From: Oscillospiraceae bacterium
GTDB lineage: Bacteria; Bacillota; Clostridia; Oscillospirales; Oscillospiraceae
NCBI GenBank assembly: GCA_015067435.1
Contig: SVMM01000004.1
Coordinates: 124,001 to 188,000 of the forward strand
Length of the DNA stretch: 64,000 nt
Direction: 5' to 3'
Each line of letters starts with the position of its first letter. The stretch's first letter is position 1. The notes below the pieces were generated by a model, which saw only the letters and a list, made by a program, of their open reading frames with translations, had not been told where the DNA came from and ran no database searches. Below, in pieces: positions 62,660 through 64,000 of this stretch. The position numbers were made by a program, and so were the translations under genes.

Positions 62660-62740
62660 ATGAACAAATCCAGACACCGGCCCCAACGTGGTCCGCCCCC
62701 CGTATCGGAAGCCAGAAGGCAACTGAATAGAACGAAATGA
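62660..62740 (+). CDS. 26-residue leader peptide
   Basis: ATG preceded by AAGGAG; the peptide starts MNKSRHRPQRGPPP, is rich in Arg and Pro, and ends RTK. Its stop TGA overlaps the base of the intrinsic terminator that follows, so ribosome position would decide whether that hairpin forms. A coding role beyond regulation is unlikely. Confidence 0.55.
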   Translation: MNKSRHRPQRGPPPVSEARRQLNRTK

Positions 62741-62791
62741 GGTCGTTTTGTGCGTATGGATCACCCATGCGTAGAAAACGGCCTCTTTTTT
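62739..62791 (+). promoter_or_regulatory. attenuator: intrinsic terminator in the leader of the second D12 methylase
   Basis: An 11-bp lower stem (GAGGTCGTTTT/AAAACGGCCTC), one mismatch, then a 9-bp upper stem and a 5-base loop, with six T directly after. It lies about 50 bases before the methylase start. Confidence 0.75.
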
Positions 62792-62815
62792 GCTTTGTGG
62801 GCATCCATGCGCCGA

Positions 62816-62835
62816 CGACCTCGGATTGGAGGTCG
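62816..62835 (+). promoter_or_regulatory. SD-sequestering hairpin of the second D12 methylase
   Basis: CGACCTC/GAGGTCG stem in which the GGAGG ribosome-binding sequence (62828-62832) is largely paired. Confidence 0.6.
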
Positions 62836-62841
62836 ATAACC

Positions 62842-63756
62842 GTGGCTGCGTCCTGTAGCCCACTACCTTACATTGGGAACAAGCAATGCATTAGGAGGCA
62901 ACTTCTCGCCATCACGCCCCCGCACGATACCTATATCGAGCCTTGCATGGGCAGCGCAGAGTTTTTCTTCTACAAGCCTCCGTCCAAGTTCGAGATCCTC
63001 AACGACTTCGACGGCGACCTTGTGAACACGTTCCGAGTAATCCAGCAAAGCGAACCGTTGATCTACCTCGTCGGCAGGCTTTATATGTCCATCAACTCGG
63101 AGCAGCTCTTCAAGCTGAATCGAGAGCTGCTGCTGGGGACGCCGAATATCCTGGATGACCTGAAGGAAAACGCTGAAATCATCAAGGCCGCCACTTGGGA
63201 GGACGTCCAGCGTGCGGCGGCGTTCTTCGAGAACCATGTCTACAGCTTCTCCTCCACAGGCCAAACCTACGGGATCGACAGCCGGGATATGGGCGCGAGG
63301 ATAGCCCGAATCCTTGCGGTCGTGGACAGACTGAGGAACGCCTCTATCCTGCACAGGGACTACAAGGACGCCATTCTGTACGGAGCGCGCGAGGGCGCTT
63401 ATATCCTCTGCGATCCGCCCTACAAGGGAACGGAGGGGATGTATCCTAAGGGCTCGTTCGAGGCTTCCGAGCACGAGAACCTGTTTCGGTTCTTCTACGA
63501 GAATGTGCACAAAGCCTTCAACGGAGCCTGCAAATTCACTATCACCTATAACGATTGCCCCATGATTCGAGAGTTGGCTGAGAACTACGGGTTCTTTACC
63601 CTCGGAATCGACCGTCTGCACAATATGCGCCAGCGCGTAGATGCGGGCGGGCAGTTCCACGAGTTCCTCGTGTCGAACTACGACATGGAGAAGCAAGCCG
63701 AAGAGAATCATCAGCTTCACCTCATCCAGACGAGCCAGCTGACGCTCTTCGGCTGA
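62842..63756 (+). CDS. D12-class N6-adenine DNA methyltransferase (second copy type)
   Basis: 304 residues from a GTG behind GGAGG. The order is LPYIGNKQCIRRQLL, YIEPCMGSAEFFFYKPP (SAM site), ILNDFDGDLVNTFR and DPPYKGTEGMYPKG (catalytic). GC-rich codons set it apart from the AT-rich methylase 6 kb upstream. Such solitary Dam-like methylases are common on conjugative elements, where they protect DNA against host restriction. An apparent longer reading to 62737 crosses the attenuator and is rejected. Confidence 0.9.
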   Translation: MAASCSPLPYIGNKQCIRRQLLAITPPHDTYIEPCMGSAEFFFYKPPSKFEILNDFDGDLVNTFRVIQQSEPLIYLVGRLYMSINSEQLFKLNRELLLGTPNILDDLKENAEIIKAATWEDVQRAAAFFENHVYSFSSTGQTYGIDSRDMGARIARILAVVDRLRNASILHRDYKDAILYGAREGAYILCDPPYKGTEGMYPKGSFEASEHENLFRFFYENVHKAFNGACKFTITYNDCPMIRELAENYGFFTLGIDRLHNMRQRVDAGGQFHEFLVSNYDMEKQAEENHQLHLIQTSQLTLFG

Positions 63757-63780
63757 ACTATTTGAAAGGAATGATCATTA

Positions 63781-64000
63781 TGGCTAAAATCTATCGTTTT
63801 CTCGGCAAGCGTGGTAACACGACCATCCCTTATCCTCTGCGGCTGGCGATGGGGCTCAAGCGTTACGATCTTGTCAGCTATGAGCTCAACGGCGATACCA
63901 TCATCCTGAAGCGCGAGAAGATCTGTGACAACTGCGCCTTTGACAGCGATCAGACGCAGATCCTCGGTTTTTCCGAGCTGAAACCGCAGAAGAAACAGAA
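63781..64000 (+). CDS. AbrB/SpoVT-type swapped-hairpin protein (partial at the window edge)
   Basis: 73 codons are visible: MAKIYRFLGKRGNTTIPYPL, then LRLAMGLKRYDLVSYELNG, DTIILKREKICDNCAFDSD. The beginning is an AbrB-fold DNA-binding domain, and a CxxC (CDNC) follows. It starts 24 bases after the methylase, with AAAGGA upstream. I associate such genes with conjugative elements. Its 3' end is outside the window. Confidence 0.75.

Noticed and set aside
62737-62841. Upstream extension of the second D12 methylase
   Set aside because: It would translate the attenuator and SD hairpin; the GTG at 62842 follows GGAGG and begins the conserved IGNK region.

Overview
The window is mostly GC-rich DNA of a strictly anaerobic, endospore-forming Clostridia; an Oscillospiraceae-like gut bacterium is my best guess. 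The evidence is sporulation genes (spoIID, bofA, a yaaL-like gene), S-layer-homology proteins, many ferredoxin-type oxidoreductases, an indolepyruvate:ferredoxin oxidoreductase, B12-dependent aminomutase maintenance genes and CIRCE control of a heat-shock gene. All calls come from reading the sequence; no database search was run.

Layout. 0-2 kb: a reactivase pair for a B12-dependent aminomutase (kamC-like, partial, and kamB-like) is divergent from the cobalamin adenosyltransferase gene, with interlocked promoters. 2-6.7 kb: a minus-strand operon iorA-iorB-small beta-grasp-like gene-frhB-like-yhhN. 6.8-13.9 kb: a secreted CHAP/SLH protein, a small HTH/membrane pair, a large sensory protein joining ferredoxin and [FeFe]-hydrogenase H-cluster domains to GGDEF-like and EAL domains, a bactofilin and a ferredoxin-type aldo/keto reductase. 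13.9-26.3 kb: lplA and a GntR/FCD regulator are divergent from a long run encoding an MBL-fold protein, a PPC-domain protein, a complete lipoyl-dependent 2-oxoacid/acetoin dehydrogenase (E1alpha, E1beta, E2, E3), a membrane protein and a TRAP transporter. This reads as one regulated uptake and oxidation locus whose E2 and E3 would be lipoylated by LplA. 26.4-28.5 kb: a NUDIX hydrolase and an unrecognised membrane protein.

28.6-39.3 kb looks like a decayed genomic island inserted in the 3' end of rpsI. A displaced copy of the last 17 codons of rpsI plus a terminator lies at the left edge, and the intact rpsI with different synonymous codons lies at the right edge. Inside are orphan antitoxins, gene fragments (rhamnosidase, transporter, phosphatase start), a CIRCE-controlled Hsp20, a 256-bp hairpin-rich MITE-like element, and a LysR/flavodoxin/aldo-keto reductase/acetyltransferase cluster ending in a truncated gene. 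39.3-53.2 kb is core-like again: rpsI-rplM, an MFS transporter with a GH2 hydrolase, a yaaL-like gene with bofA, tadA, spoIID, pfkA, an acyl-ACP thioesterase, glnA and a large NAGPA/SLH exoprotein.

A five-tRNA cluster (Val, Asp, Phe, Gly, Cys; 53.4-53.9 kb) precedes an AT-richer island. It holds a TPR-HTH protein, a small HTH protein, a D12-class adenine methylase, an Eco57I-like N6-adenine methylase, an unknown 179-residue protein, an McrB-like AAA+ NTPase and an McrC-like PD-(D/E)XK nuclease, apparently a composite restriction-modification operon. From 62.6 kb a different, GC-richer element starts with a leader ORF, an intrinsic terminator and an SD-sequestering hairpin in front of another D12 adenine methylase, then a partial AbrB-fold gene cut by the window edge.
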